A stretch of 64,000 nt of DNA, taken from positions 27,873,630-27,937,629 of the forward strand of contig CM043874.1 of the NCBI GenBank assembly GCA_023846275.1, given 5' to 3'. Origin of the DNA: Vanilla planifolia. Its lineage: Eukaryota > Streptophyta > Magnoliopsida > Asparagales > Orchidaceae. The position numbers and the translations under genes were made by a program. Under the pieces are notes generated by a model. It was not told where the DNA came from. It ran no database searches and saw only the letters and a program-made list of their open reading frames with translations. This document shows positions 26,170 through 39,649 of this stretch, one piece after another (positions within the stretch are counted from its first letter, which is position 1; each line of letters begins with the position of its first letter).

Positions 26170-27285
26170 ATGGAATGTTCCTTGCCCAAACCCCTAATAA
26201 TATTCCCTTTTTTTATACTTGTAATAACATAAATTGAAGCTTAAGAATAGCAAGGAATTAAGAAAAAAAAAGGAAAAATAAGAGTGTTCTTTCCATAGAG
26301 AGATCTAATTATATTATATGATCTATCCAAATGAACTATATGAAACATTTTTCATAAGCTTAGAATTTTCTCAATCAATTCAAGTAAAATTCCTTATAAT
26401 ATTCTTAATTAATTTTTATAAAATTCTTAAAATCTTATAAATTATAATCATGATTATTTCATTAATTTTACCAATCCTTCCTACATTAGATCATCAATAA
26501 TTTATTAATATCACACTTTTTCTTTATTTTCATTATTTAATAATTGAATTTTTTTAAAATTTTTACCCCAATTTTTGATATGTTGCATTTATACTCATAG
26601 GTTACCCAAGCAACTAAACATATTGTATGTACAAAGATAATATACCATACATTAATCTCTCAAAATTTCTATTTAACCTTAATGCTAGATCTGTTAGTCG
26701 AAGTACGGTATCCATGTTAACTAAGTATATTGTATATTGGGATCGACATACTATTTGCAAGTCTAGATGCAAATTCAATACTAAAACAATTGGTCCTTCT
26801 TTTTGGCATATACTCATAAATTCACTATGCTAGGCACAATGTACCATACGTTTCACTCAATTTTAAACTAATGTTTCATTATTCTTTCTAACTTAATTGT
26901 GATCATTTGCAACAAATATTTTTTAATAAAATTTCATAATTTTTTTCACTAAATTAGATGAATGCTACTAAAAAATTCTTTAATTATACTCTTAGGGATT
27001 TGGCATTTAAGGCATCGTTTTCTTAAATAATATGCTTGTGTGTAGTGGTGTGCAAGCTCTTAAATAATTAGTAGCCTTACTTTTTGATTCTTAGGTATGG
27101 CTAAAGTCATGTAAATAATGTAAATTCTTTTAGGACATATGATTCCTCATGATGATTTGCTTTCTTTGCATCACATGATTTGAATTATAGTTTTTGAAGT
27201 TTCATCGATCCTCACCATGTTAAGTGATCTTCTTTGCTTGCAAATCCTAAAATAATTTATGACACACTAAGTAGACATGTTGACA
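26170..27285. other. Unassigned DNA left of the chromovirus fragment
   Basis: The overlapping open frames at 26614-26817 (-) and 26627-26833 (+) match no family I recognise. The region may contain more of the Ty3/gypsy element whose 3' end follows, but no integrase core motif (HHCC or DD35E) was readable. Confidence 0.4.
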
Positions 27286-27289
27286 ACAA

Positions 27290-27800
27290 AACAAAAACTT
27301 AAAGGGTTTGTTATCATAAAAAATATTGTATTTAGGATTCATAAGATTCAATAAGGTATAATTTTAATAAGGTGATCATGTATTTCTAAAAGTAATGTGT
27401 CACTAGATTTTAAAAAAAAGGAAAATTAAAGCCAAGGTATATTGAACCTTTCCAGATATCAAAAAGAATTTAGATGTTGCATACAAAGTAGCTTTACTAT
27501 ATCATTGATATGATTTCACAATGCATTCAATGTTTTAACTTTAATAAGGTACACTTCTGACCCTTCACATATAGTGGAATATGACCTATATTCTATGGAG
27601 ACGCAATTCAATCTTAGATATGAAGAGAAACTAATGAAGATTTTTGCCAAAGAAATTAAGCAACTAGATAATAAAGGAATTCTTATGATGAAAATAAATT
27701 GGCAAACTATAAGGAAAGAGAGACTACATGGAGTTAAAAGAGGATTTGCTCAAAAAATATCTTGAGCTATTCTAAATTTCAAGAACAAAAGGATTGTAAG
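27290..27800 (+). pseudogene. Chromovirus integrase C-terminus and chromodomain
   Basis: The end of a Ty3/gypsy pol of the chromovirus branch. In order: GDHVFLKVM near 27376 (family 'GDHVFLKVSP'), KARYIEPFQISKRI (27433-27475, family 'PRYIGPFEILERVG'), VAYKVALLY, and FTMHSMF near 27514 (family 'HNVFHVSML'). Then RYTSDPSHIVEYDLYSMETQ (from 27548), LRYEEKLMKIF, and the chromodomain part KQLDNKGILMMKINWQ (family 'K.LRNK.IP.VKV.W..H..EEATWE'). The final 'EEATWE' becomes KERLHGV. In chromoviruses this domain directs insertion to heterochromatin. Frame changes occur before 27548; the last 63 codons are open and end at 27765. Confidence 0.85.
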
Positions 27801-29470
27801 GAGAAAAGATTATAACATTTTAAGAAATTACAAATCAATTACATACAAATACATATACCATGCACTTGAGAAAATGATATGGTATAATGTCTAAATGATA
27901 ATGAAAGAATTTACTAAGCAATATAAGAGACTATAATGCAATTAAACTCAAACTGTAGTAACAATAAGATCAAGGACTTCTTTATAATGTAAACCACAAC
28001 CCATGACTCTACATTTATTTTAACTTCTTAAATGACTTGCAAGTTAGTTCATTAGATCATTCTAATTTAAATACACTCATATTCATACTTTTCAATCATT
28101 TAGGACCATTTAAAGAAATTAAAACTAAAATAACATTATCAAAATAATTAAACTAGTTATTATCAGTTTTGATGACTATTCACAATCAAGTGACCTTACT
28201 AAGATGATAGGAAGACATAGCTCATCGCTCGACGAACATCTCTCTTATGAGTAGATTTTACTTAAAATACATCATATGAGTACGAACATCTCTCTTACAA
28301 GTTATACATTATACAAGATGATCATGATAATCATATATGTTTAATATAATTATATAAGTGAGTTATCTAAGTGATCCATAAATTGTGCACATCTGACAAG
28401 GAGATAGTGCATGTACAATAATTTTTGCAAGCTCTTGGGATTTTCTTGTACGAAACAAAATTGTAACATTATGAAAGTTTGAGCATAAGAGCCAACTTTC
28501 TCATATGTGAGCGATATAATCAAAGTATTGGTATAAAGGTAACACATTTAGTGTAATTAAGTTATCAAGGTTTATTATTCTCATATAATATATTGTTATA
28601 TTTGTTTGACATAATTTAATATTTTTACATTTAGATTACTAAGTGTTCTATGAAGGGAATTGATCACATAAGTATGAAAAATTACTTCATACTATATGAT
28701 ACTTGAAACTATAGAACAAATAGAATACACTAAGTTTTCATATTCAACTGATAGAAAGGCTAAAATTATACGACTAGGTCAGCTTAAGACAAGTAAAAAA
28801 TCATACTAGTATAATAAAGACATCATAATTATATGATGCATCTTAATTATAGATGACTTGTGGCATAAAATATTGTTAAAGAGAAGTATAAGCATGATTA
28901 AATATGTATCAAGCAATATGTATGTTGATTAAGTACACAATTATGTATTAATATGATTTCAATTTTTTAAGTTTCACATTAAAGTTAAGAATGATGTAAC
29001 TCTTTAGACATTATGTTTTTATAGTTATTTAACAAATTATGCTCATTTAACACGTGTAAAGAGAAATTAATAATTTAACATCCATGAGTAAGATGAATGT
29101 AACCTTATGTCCCACAAGAGCATAAAGTGACAAGTTTGATAGTTTTAACCCAATGTAATATATAGAGATAAACTTTAGATTGGTAGCCAATGCACTAAGA
29201 GTTGAGGCAAAAAATTCCAAGATTTGTAAGTTGAGCAAACACACCAATAGTCCTTAACTTGTCTTCACTTGTGAATTGTCCCATGAATCAATTGATCAAG
29301 CTCTCTAGTAAATTAATCTTTTTGATCTTAAGATGCATGATTTGAAAACAGTCAAAAAAATAATTATCAATAAAAATAACAAAATGATTTTATCATCATC
29401 AAAAAAGTGGTGCAAAGACCAAGGGTTTGATAAAATATTCAAATAGTTTGATAGAAACCTAGGAGTGATT
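27800..29470. other. AT-rich DNA, one short direct repeat
   Basis: No coding motif. ACGAACATCTCTCTTATGAG at 28232 and ACGAACATCTCTCTTACAAG at 28282 form a direct pair 50 bp apart. The 3' LTR of the chromovirus ending at 27.8 kb should lie here but cannot be delimited. Confidence 0.4.
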
Positions 29471-29507
29471 AGAGTGAGTGGTGAAGTGATTTGTGCTAAA
29501 GAAATCC

Positions 29508-29531
29508 CACAAGAGGGGGGGGTGAATTGTG
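29508..29531. promoter_or_regulatory. G-rich core with complementary arms in the LTR
   Basis: CACAA (29508-29512) and TTGTG (29527-29531) flank the core GAGGGGGGGGTGAA. The arms could pair across the core. The same core in the 41.4-kb copy has different arms that also match each other. Confidence 0.5.
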
Positions 29532-30073
29532 TATTTAAAAATCTTATAACTTTAGAAATTAAAACTTAAAAGACTTTAAGCAACAGTGAAGAACATTGAA
29601 CACACAAATTTTCAAGTGGTTCGACTCAAAACCGAGTCTACGTCCACCCCCAACCGGTGTTGGGAAAAATCCACTAAATGCACCGATTACAAGTGAGGTT
29701 TTTCCTACGGTTCACCTCGAACCTACTTGGGATTTTTACTACGGCTAATCCCAAACCTACTTGAGTTTTTTCCGGGCTCAACTCAAACCCGGGGCTTTAG
29801 CACTACTGCCGGGACGCCCTTGCCCCAAAACGAAAAATACAAAAATTGGCAAATAACTCGAGAAATAGGAGAAAAGAGGAGGCACACACAATCGAGAAAT
29901 TAGAGGGATAGAAATTGAGAAATAATTGAAAAACCTCTAATTCCAATAGCCTTCTTGCCGCTTTGCTTTTTCGAGCTTGGATCCACCGTTTTTGCTTGAG
30001 TGCTCGAATTTTGAGATCTGAAATCTTTGGAAAATTTAGCAAAGGTTAAACTGAAAAATACATAAATTTTACA

Positions 30074-30100
30074 TATTTATAGAGCTCAAATTTGAGCTCT
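30074..30100 (-). promoter_or_regulatory. LTR TATA box next to a perfect 20-bp palindrome
   Basis: On the minus strand the TATA box CTATAAATATGT follows directly the perfect palindrome AGAGCTCAAATTTGAGCTCT (30081-30100); the last bases of the palindrome overlap the first of the TATA region. A TATA box at this place would put transcription start near 30.05 kb and make R-U5 about 570 bp. The palindrome could be a binding site for a dimeric factor; that is inference. Confidence 0.6.
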
Positions 30101-30237
30101 AAAAACACCACCAACGGCTCCAAAAATTAATTAGTCGTTTGGGCAACGGACGGAAAGCAGCCACCGTCCGATCCAGGCCCAAAAACGGACGGCGAAGATT
30201 TATTTACGCATTTTACCGTTCGGGCTTAATCCAGACC

Positions 30238-30480
30238 GTTGGATCCAGGTGGACTTGATCTGAGCCATTGGATCCCGCGCGCTGAACGAACGGCACTGAT
30301 TAATCTCGCGAAACAGCCGTTCGAATTTACTCTCGCCCGTTGGATCTGGGCGGGCTTGATCTGCGCCATTGGATCCCGCGCGCTGAACGAACGGCGCTGC
30401 TTAACCTCGCGAAGCAGCCGTTCGAATTTTCTCTCGCCCGTTGGATCTGGGCGGGCTTGATCTGCGCCATTAGATCCCGT
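30238..30480. repeat. 101-bp tandem repeat in LTR U3, about 2.4 copies
   Basis: GTTGGATC starts copies at 30238, 30339 and 30440, exactly 101 bp apart. Copies one and two are near-identical over their full length; the third stops after about 40 bp, at 30480. They are rich in CpG (CCCGCGCGCTGAACGAACGG). Tandem U3 repeats often carry enhancer elements of LTR promoters. The overlapping open frames at 30239-30460 and 30340-30636 are translations of this repeat. Confidence 0.9.
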
Positions 30481-31531
30481 GGAAGTTATAAGGTGGGATT
30501 TTTACTCCCACACTGCAGAATGGGATTCGGCGCAGCGCTTTATAAGGAATTTGGGCCGAGTAACTTCCGAGCCACTTTGGGGCCGGCTCCCCCCTTCCTT
30601 GACCGGGATTTCACCACCCGGTTCGGGTTGACTTAGCCAAGCATCTGTTCATTGACTGTTGACCGCGCTGCAGTTTATCCTAGCCCGAGCTCCTTTAGGC
30701 GGGCTTGGCTTAAGCCAGGCACTGTTGGTTTGACCGTTGACCAGCGCTAGCCGAGCTCCTCTCGGCGGGCTTTGGCCTAGCCTTTTCGGGTCAACCAAAT
30801 TTTTATTTTTAAATTAAAGTTTTAATTTCTAAAAAACCTGGACGGGCTGTTTTCGCGCCGGGTCGACCCGCCCAACGCTACAGTACATTTTCCCGAGACT
30901 TCGGCTGTTTTAGGGTATTTTTGACGAATTTTTTAGCCAAAGATTTGAATATAAGTGTATAAAAATAATTTTATATTCTTATAGTATTATAAGTTAATTA
31001 AGTAGCTATAAAAAGAAATTCGTAGAAAACGATTCCAAAATAATATTAAAAAAATCAAATATCCATGTCTATACATTTTGTCAAATATGCTTGGCCCAAA
31101 AACCAAAATTCAGTATTAAATAATTTTATAATATTTTTAAATGTTAATACTACTAGTGTGCCTCATAATCTCAAAGTTTGGACATATCAAATTCAAGAAA
31201 AATAAAAAGAAATTTAATTATAAAAAATCTTGCGCATGTCTCAAAATTCCTTGAAGTATGCCATGACCTCAAGGCTCTTAGAGACCATTATTTTAGACAT
31301 CTAAAATACATGGCTTGATTTAATTAATTAGTAACAATTTTACTTAAAATCAAGCCCAAATAAAATATACACATTTATTCTTGACTCATCAAACACAAAG
31401 GTGTAACAAGTGGCATAAGATGCATATTAAGAAATTTAGTGGCACTAAGGAATGGTTTGATAGAGAAAACCTATTAGGTTTGATAGGTTGCATTAGGATC
31501 CAAGTGTATAATAAATATAATAAATCATAAG

Positions 31532-33238
<1,707 letters not shown>

Positions 33239-33775
33239 TGGTTTACCTATGAGGTTTTCTTACCCCTAGATCTTGATTGTAGACATTCTTTTGAAGTCAC
33301 AATAAAAAAATGTAAAACATGATAATGATGAGAAACTAAGTAATAAGGAGAACGAGAATAAAATTTTGTCATAAGAAGATTGAATACTCTAAGAAATTTT
33401 GATTGCTATTCATCATTCTCATGCCATTATATAAGAGTAATATTTTATTACAAAAAAGCCTAATATTTTAATTACAAAAAGATACATTTTTCTTTTACCA
33501 AGTTTTGAAATTTAAAAAATTTTGAGTATTTTAGCCCCATACTAGTACATGACTTCAACATCATTCGTGCAAAAATTTTATGTACATAAGCAAGGCACAA
33601 TAGGTGGCACCTACTATACACACGACACACGTTATCATCAATCCCCAATATGCTCCCGTGCATGTGGGGGCTAGTGCACCTATTGGTCATGTGTAGTGCA
33701 TGTGACCCAACTAAATGTCACATGCATGCACAATGCTTGAAGTTAGGAGCATGTGTCCTTCATAAGCCCGCGCAT
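33239..33775 (-). repeat. 3' LTR of the gag-only element
   Basis: Diverged direct copy of 35780-36315. Shared blocks include AAACTAAGTAATAAG, AGATTGAAT.CTCTAA and ATTTTAATTACAA, then ACCAA.TTTTGAAATTT. A part rich in alternating purine-pyrimidine (CATGCATGCA, GTGCATGTG) comes last. Point changes and small indels are frequent, so the insertion is old. Confidence 0.8.
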
Positions 33776-34999
33776 ATGAGAAGAAAATTTTTTGCATTTT
33801 TTAACACATCTTCCTTTGGATCAAGACCCATAAAAAAGTTCTTTGGATTATAAGTCCCATTCTTTTGTTTGAGTTTCATTGAATCAACTTAGTTAGAACC
33901 CCTAGCCCTTACCTTTTTCACTATTATTGTAAATTGAGGGAGGAATTAGGATTAATCTTTCTTTGAGCTATATTATGTTATAGTAGTAAGTTATTTTCTT
34001 TTTTCCAAATTCAGTATAAAGTCTTGGTCCCTCTTTTTATCATAATGATCTTTTTTCAAGAATATTGTCTTTGTTTAAGATCTTATCATAACCAAGTCAT
34101 CCATTAGTCGTAAGTGTTCTTATGAAAAAAATTCTTCATCAAGAGGTTTCATTGATTTTATCAACAACACATATCTCTACAAAGTGTTCATTAGCCTTTT
34201 TATTTAGTTAACACCAATATTTATTTTTGTCAATTCTTCATTATCTTGAATTAGAAGAAAGTTTTATCCATCCATTATAAATAGATATCATTATACTCAT
34301 TAATATTAGGTAGCATTTCAATCCTATAAGTATAGATTTTTTAGCATAATTTCATAAATATCTAAAAGTACCACTCAAAAGATAATCTTATCAATATAGT
34401 CTTTAGTGATAGTAAACTTTACCTTACACTATTTCTCAATTCTCATCTCTGAGTCTTTAAAGAATAGAATCTTGGATGTCAAGTACTCTTTAACTTTTCT
34501 TTCCATAAGACTTTTTGATAATAAGTTCTTTTTGCTTCTAGTGCTAAAGATAGCATTAAAAAGCTCTTCCTTCACTATATTTGAATGGTGAAGAGTTTTT
34601 TTACTTTACTTGATAGGTCTTTTAGACTCATCATAAGTGATAAGATTTCATTAAATTATTTCAAATATATTTTTTATCTCTATTATAATAAGTACTTTGT
34701 CCTTCTTAAACTTTTATAAAACATATTTAAGGTATACTTTTTAGTAGTTTTCTCATGAATGTCTTGTCAACTTGCGTGAACTTAATAAAGAGAGTTGTTT
34801 ATTGTGGTTGTAATAAAGTTTGTCAGAGTATACTTGTTCTTTTATCATCAATTTTTAAACTTATACTCAGACCTAATATTTTATCTTTTTAGTTTTGTCC
34901 CTTTACATTCATTCTTATTTACAAGTCATAACAAATATAGTGGTTTACTTCGAAGATTAATTAAAATAATGGATACTTCATAGGTAATAAGATAATAGA

Positions 35000-35560
35000 G
35001 ACTTATAATATACTTTGAAAAGGTTTGTATCTCTTCAATAGGTGAATCCCAAACTCAATGATTGTTATTGGAACTCTTTGATATATTCCTACATAGTTTA
35101 TCTTTATTAGCATCCTAGACTATGCTATTTTCTCTATCTTTCCTCCATATAGGCTATTAAGTAAACTTTTTCTTGAATTAGCTTCTTAAATTGTTTTTAT
35201 ATCACTTTTATAACAATTTTATTTCTTAGGTAAGCCTTCTACTGGCTAACATATGACTCGTCATTTTTAGTCGAGTATATGCTACTTTGTCAATTGATGA
35301 ATAGTTGTATAGAGTAAAATATATCTCTAGCTGTTTCAACTAAATATCTAATTTCTCTATATTTACTATATCATCATAAATTATTAAATCAAGTGTCATA
35401 TCTACTTTAAAAGAATGTTGTCGATTTTCATGCTTTGAGAGAGTGAGATTGATGTCACATTCATCTTTATCTCCAATTATTTTAGAATTATTATTTAATT
35501 CAAATTTCTTCTGATTAAGAATATTTTTTAACAAATTATCTTTTGTTTTTATCATAAGAA
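35000..35560 (-). pseudogene. Retrotransposon gag domain remnant
   Basis: A 71-codon open stretch (35555-35340) ends in IVNIEKLDI. After a stop it continues LKQLEIYFTLYNYSSIDKVA and ARLKMTSHMLA-like sequence (35336-35230). This matches the plant Ty3/gypsy gag pattern 'KLD.WL.QLE.YF.LYGYS...KVAFARLKLTSHAL.WW'; the two stops fall where that family has Trp codons (TGG to TAG or TGA is one change). Gag forms the virus-like particle that packages element RNA. Further gag sequence is degraded toward 35000. Confidence 0.8.
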
Positions 35561-35779
35561 AGGATTAGAATTTTAGCATCACCTTTATTAATACTTGTAT
35601 TTATTGGATTAATAAATCTACTTGAGCCTTTAGACTTGATGGTTAAATAGTTGGCCTAGTCACCTTGATTGAAGCCTCTCAAATCTCTTGATTCCCTTTT
35701 GAAGCTTACTCCTTAACTCTCTTCTTTTTGGCTCCTAACATTTACCTAGAATCAAAGCACTTTAATACAAAAAATATTA

Positions 35780-36315
35780 TGATTTATCTATTAGGTTTTC
35801 TTACTTCAAGATCTTGACATTAGACCTTCCTTTTAAAGTCATAATAATGGAATTTGAATGACAAATAACTAAGTAATAAGAAAGAGAATAGAGCTTTGTT
35901 ATAAGGAGATTGAATGCTCTAAAAAGTTTTGATTATCTTATTCATCATTCTTAGCTCTTTTATATAATGGTTGGATATAATGTTACAAAAAATTAATATT
36001 TTAATTACAATGACACACATTTGCCATTTGACCAACTTTTGAAATTTCATAAATTTTAAGACAACTAGTCCCATACTGACATGTAGAAGCTCTACTTATA
36101 CATGGCTTTTGGCACCATTAGTGTAGCACATGCATAGACGAGGCACAGTAGGTGGAAATTATCATGCATATGATGCACATTACCACTTACCCCTAGCGTG
36201 TGCTTTCACATGTGAGGGTTAATGCATCTATCAGTTAAGTGTAGCACACGTGACCTTGGTTAGCATCGTGCACATGTGTGGTACTCAAAGTCAAGGGCAC
36301 ATGGGTGCTCCCTCT
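35780..36315 (-). repeat. 5' LTR of the gag-only element
   Basis: Partner of 33239-33775. It begins TGATTTATCTATTAGG next to the putative primer-binding site and probably extends a little past 36315, where similarity to the left copy fades. The two copies differ enough that percent divergence should be measured by alignment. Confidence 0.8.
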
Positions 36316-36320
36316 CACAC

Positions 36321-39200
36321 CCTGATGCATAAGCAATAGCTTTTTGTCTTTGTCTTTCTAAACAACTCTTTCTTTATATTTATGCCTATAAAAGATCTCC
36401 TGATCATCTATCAAGGCAATCACTTGAGTGCTTACTTAAGTCATAAGTCCTCAACTCAAACTCTTTTTAGTCATAGTCTTTAACTTTAACTTAAGTTCAT
36501 ATAAGTTTCATTAGTAACTCCTTTTTATATTATTAGCCAATTTGAATCACACCACCTTTCCTAAAGGCTTCTCCTATGCGACGTACACCACTCAGACATC
36601 ATATAAGGTGTTGATCCATGGCGTATGTGCCTAATTTAGGGCTACTTATGTTCTTATCATCAAACCAAGCTATAACTAAGCTAACAATCCAAGTGTTTAA
36701 TAAGCCATTTAGGTGAGCCTAACACTACTACTAAGGCCAATACTTAGCTCTTTATCTCAACTAACTCTCATCTAAAGTTTAATTAAGAGCTTCATTATAA
36801 TCTAGCCAGACACTAAGTGTGCTCAAGGTCTTACCACGTGTTTGATAACCTTAGTCCAACCCTAATTCTACCTTTAGAATTTTCTTCATACAAAGAATTA
36901 GTCCTTAAGAATTACATACCTAATTCTTAGGTTGTCCTTAATTGCATCCAAGGTCCTTAACCAAATCGAATCCCTTTTTATTCCACCCCTAATCAAGGCT
37001 TGAAGTTCTTTTAACTTTCTTCCAATACCAACTCGAGCACCTTAAGTCTCCTGGTTAAAAAAATATGAGATCTCACTTACCTTGGAAGCCATCTAAGGTC
37101 TCTTCATAGGACTCATTGTAACTTAAAGTCCATATTTGAGCCTTACACTCAACACTTTGGATTATTCTGAGGCAACACCAATCTCAAATAAAGTTTGGTT
37201 ATTAATGTAGGAAGTTTTCAAAAGTTTGAAGTAAGCTTTAATAACAAACTTAAGACATTATCACAAAGCTTATTTTGAGCTAAATTTTTTATTGTTGCTA
37301 ACTAAAATGAGACCATTACATGACCATAGCTTTTTTTAGAGCTCACTTAAGACTCTTAAGCCCTCTTCCCAAGGTACTTAAGAATTTCTTCCCACCTCAA
37401 TGGCATTTAAAGTCTCTTTTGAAGGCTTCTTCTTGCTTTCTAATCCTATAATTGAGCTTACCACCTAACCCTAGGACTTAATCCAAGGCAAATAGCCCCA
37501 TTCGGTCACAAATTTCAATTCTTAGGTTTGGTTATAGGGAAGAATTCTTACTTAGGCCATGTGAGGATCTTATCATATAATTAAGTTAAATCACTCCTAA
37601 ACTAACTTACTAAGATTTTCTTAAATGCTTTAGAACATTTCTAGCTAAATTTTATACTACAATTTATACTACACTTGAGTTCTTCCAAGTCATATTGGTT
37701 GAACAATCATGTAATACTTCTAAAAACTTAAGTCATTAATAAAAGAATGATCATTCACTTACTTTCATATGACATGTCTTAGTTTCCATCTTATCTAAAT
37801 CATAAATTAAAATTCTAAAAAAATGGCACTAAAAATATCTATGCTAATTTCAAATTTAGCAAGTCATCCAAGTCATCATTCTCACAACATTGTAACATGT
37901 AATCAAGAGTTTTCAACAATAATCATGCTATCAATATAGTTTATCATAATTTTATACTTTTATTTTTAATAATTCTAAGTGATCATTACTAATAATTATG
38001 AATCGATTTATGAAAAATGTTAAATTAAAATTCTATCTTGTGGTCAACATGCTTTAAACAATAATTAAAAATCTATGATAACCAATTATATAAAGATCGT
38101 CCATCATAACTTCATCTAATTGGAATAACCCAATTTAGCATGATAAGCCTTATATGATGCTACAAGTAATAAAAAAATCTAGAATAGCATACTACTCACT
38201 TTCCTTTTCATCAAGACTAAGAGCTTAACATTATTAATTTCATTAGTTGAAAAGAATGCACATTATGTTCCATCAACCCAAGAATTATAACTCAACTTTT
38301 GTATCATAATCAAGAGCTTTGCATGTTAATTTTAGCAATTAGGAATCATACACATGAAGTTTTCACTAAATAAAGAATTTAGTTTTTCTTATATAATACA
38401 TCATGCTTTTACACCAACTAAGTTACAATAGGCTAACTCTTTAATAAAAGCATAATATTCTTATCAAATAACAAATTAAAGCATGCTAATTTTATTAATT
38501 AAGGACAATACAAGTAATATTTGCATCAAACCAAGAAACTACAATATGCTAAGGTATCAAAATAAATCATGTATCACACGTTCCTTGATCAAGTAGATAA
38601 TACTAACTCAATTAGTATGTATTTACTAACAAAATAGTTGATTTTAAATGCATGCTTCTATATTTAGTTGCAAGATATGAGATCCTACCTCTTAAACCAA
38701 GTTGAGATCTACACCAAATTGGTGATCTTTCTTATTGGATTAAGCATATAAATTATCTTCTTTTAGGTGGGTTCCTTTAAGAGAATTCACGATTAGGTTT
38801 TGCTAAAATTGATTTCCTAATTAGAGAATTCATAATATTACTTAAACCTACTCCCTATTTTCTCTATTGACATCCTTGTATGATGGAGTGATCAGCCTGA
38901 TCTGATTACTAAATAAGTTTTGCACCATTCACTCATGCATCTTGATTGTTATTATTGTTAGAATGTACTATACATTTGATTAATATTGTAGTGTACAATA
39001 TTTACAATTGAGCCTTCAAACATGTTTCCAATCCTCATTGTAGCATATGATCTTCTATGATGATATTATATAATTTTAACAAAACATATTTAACAATAAT
39101 CTAACTTTTATCACACAAATGATACATGCATTTAAATAATAAATTCAAATAAGAATTGCATAATTTAACTAGCAAATTTTATGGGCATAATAATATAATA
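36321..39200. other. Decayed repeat DNA without coding motifs
   Basis: 36.6-37.7 kb is less AT-rich and reads like old LTR sequence. Short blocks (for example AGATCTCACTTACCTTGGAAGCCATCTAAG-like at about 37068) resemble the reverse complement of 6.4-6.5 kb. 37.7-39.2 kb is AT-rich and featureless. Confidence 0.4.
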
Positions 39201-39640
39201 AGATAATACAATCTTGGTGGTGATAATGCCAAGATGAGGAAGGGTAATAGTCTTGGGCGGAGATAATACCACTAGAAGTCGAGATATAGATTTAAGTTGT
39301 GATAATGACATGGAAAGATTAGAAATAGTCTTGGATGGCGATAATACTGTAACATCCCTAGTTTTCTTTATTTTATTTATTTTATTTTCTTAAAAGAAAG
39401 AGATTTTTGAGACGAATCCAACGATGTTTAATTTGTAATTTTTGGAGCTCTAATGAATAAATTATGAATTTTTAAAGATTTGGGATAAATTTGTAACGTG
39501 GAGGATAGATTTGTAATTTTTAAATGTCGGCTTAATTCAAATTCGATTTGACAGAGGATATATTTGCAAATACTAATTTTAGAAGTGATTTTCTACAAAA
39601 TGAGGTTCACGAACCATTAGTTAAATCGGTTCCAACCGCG

Positions 39641-39649
39641 GCTATAAAA
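39641..39649 (+). promoter_or_regulatory. TATA box of the solo LTR
   Basis: GCTATAAAACTCG sits at the left edge of the GC-rich block, about 295 bp into the LTR. It is the best TATA match in the LTR, and transcription would start near 39675. Solo LTRs can keep promoter activity; no host gene follows within 5 kb on this strand. Confidence 0.55.

Larger units (their letters stand above)
29482..31408 (-). mobile_element. Solo LTR, copia-like, about 1.93 kb, GC-rich centre
   Basis: On the minus strand the unit starts TGTTACACC and ends CACTTCA. It is flanked by AGTGG on both sides (29477-29481 and 31409-31413), as expected for a 5-bp target-site duplication. Read in the minus direction it has a GC-rich U3 with 101-bp repeats, a TATA box at 30083-30074, and a U5 ending with ATTCACCCCCCCCTCTTGTG shortly before the terminus, a common arrangement in plant Ty1/copia LTRs. 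No gag or pol lies next to it, so a solo LTR is most likely. It is much richer in G, C and CpG than its surroundings, which suggests a recent insertion. The exact ends depend on the 5-bp duplication and are less certain than the LTR nature. Confidence 0.65.
33239..36320 (-). mobile_element. Short LTR retrotransposon with only a gag remnant (TR-GAG-like)
   Basis: Two direct repeats (33239 to about 33775, and 35780 to about 36315) enclose about 2 kb. Both begin TG.TTTA.CTAT.AGGTTTTC and share many blocks. Just left of the right copy the reverse complement reads TGTATTAAAGTGCTTTG (35770-35754), like the initiator-tRNA primer-binding site, so the element is on the minus strand with its 5' LTR on the right. 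A gag domain follows; no protease, RT or integrase motif is readable before the other LTR. Non-autonomous plant elements with this layout have been described as TR-GAG. An internal deletion of a full Ty3/gypsy element would look the same. The outer LTR ends and a target-site duplication were not settled. Confidence 0.65.

Noticed and set aside
30239..30636. Two open frames with repeated peptide (for example LDLSHWIPRAERTALINLAK)
   Set aside because: The peptide repeat is just the 101-bp DNA tandem repeat translated; its length is not a multiple of three, so the copies fall in different frames.
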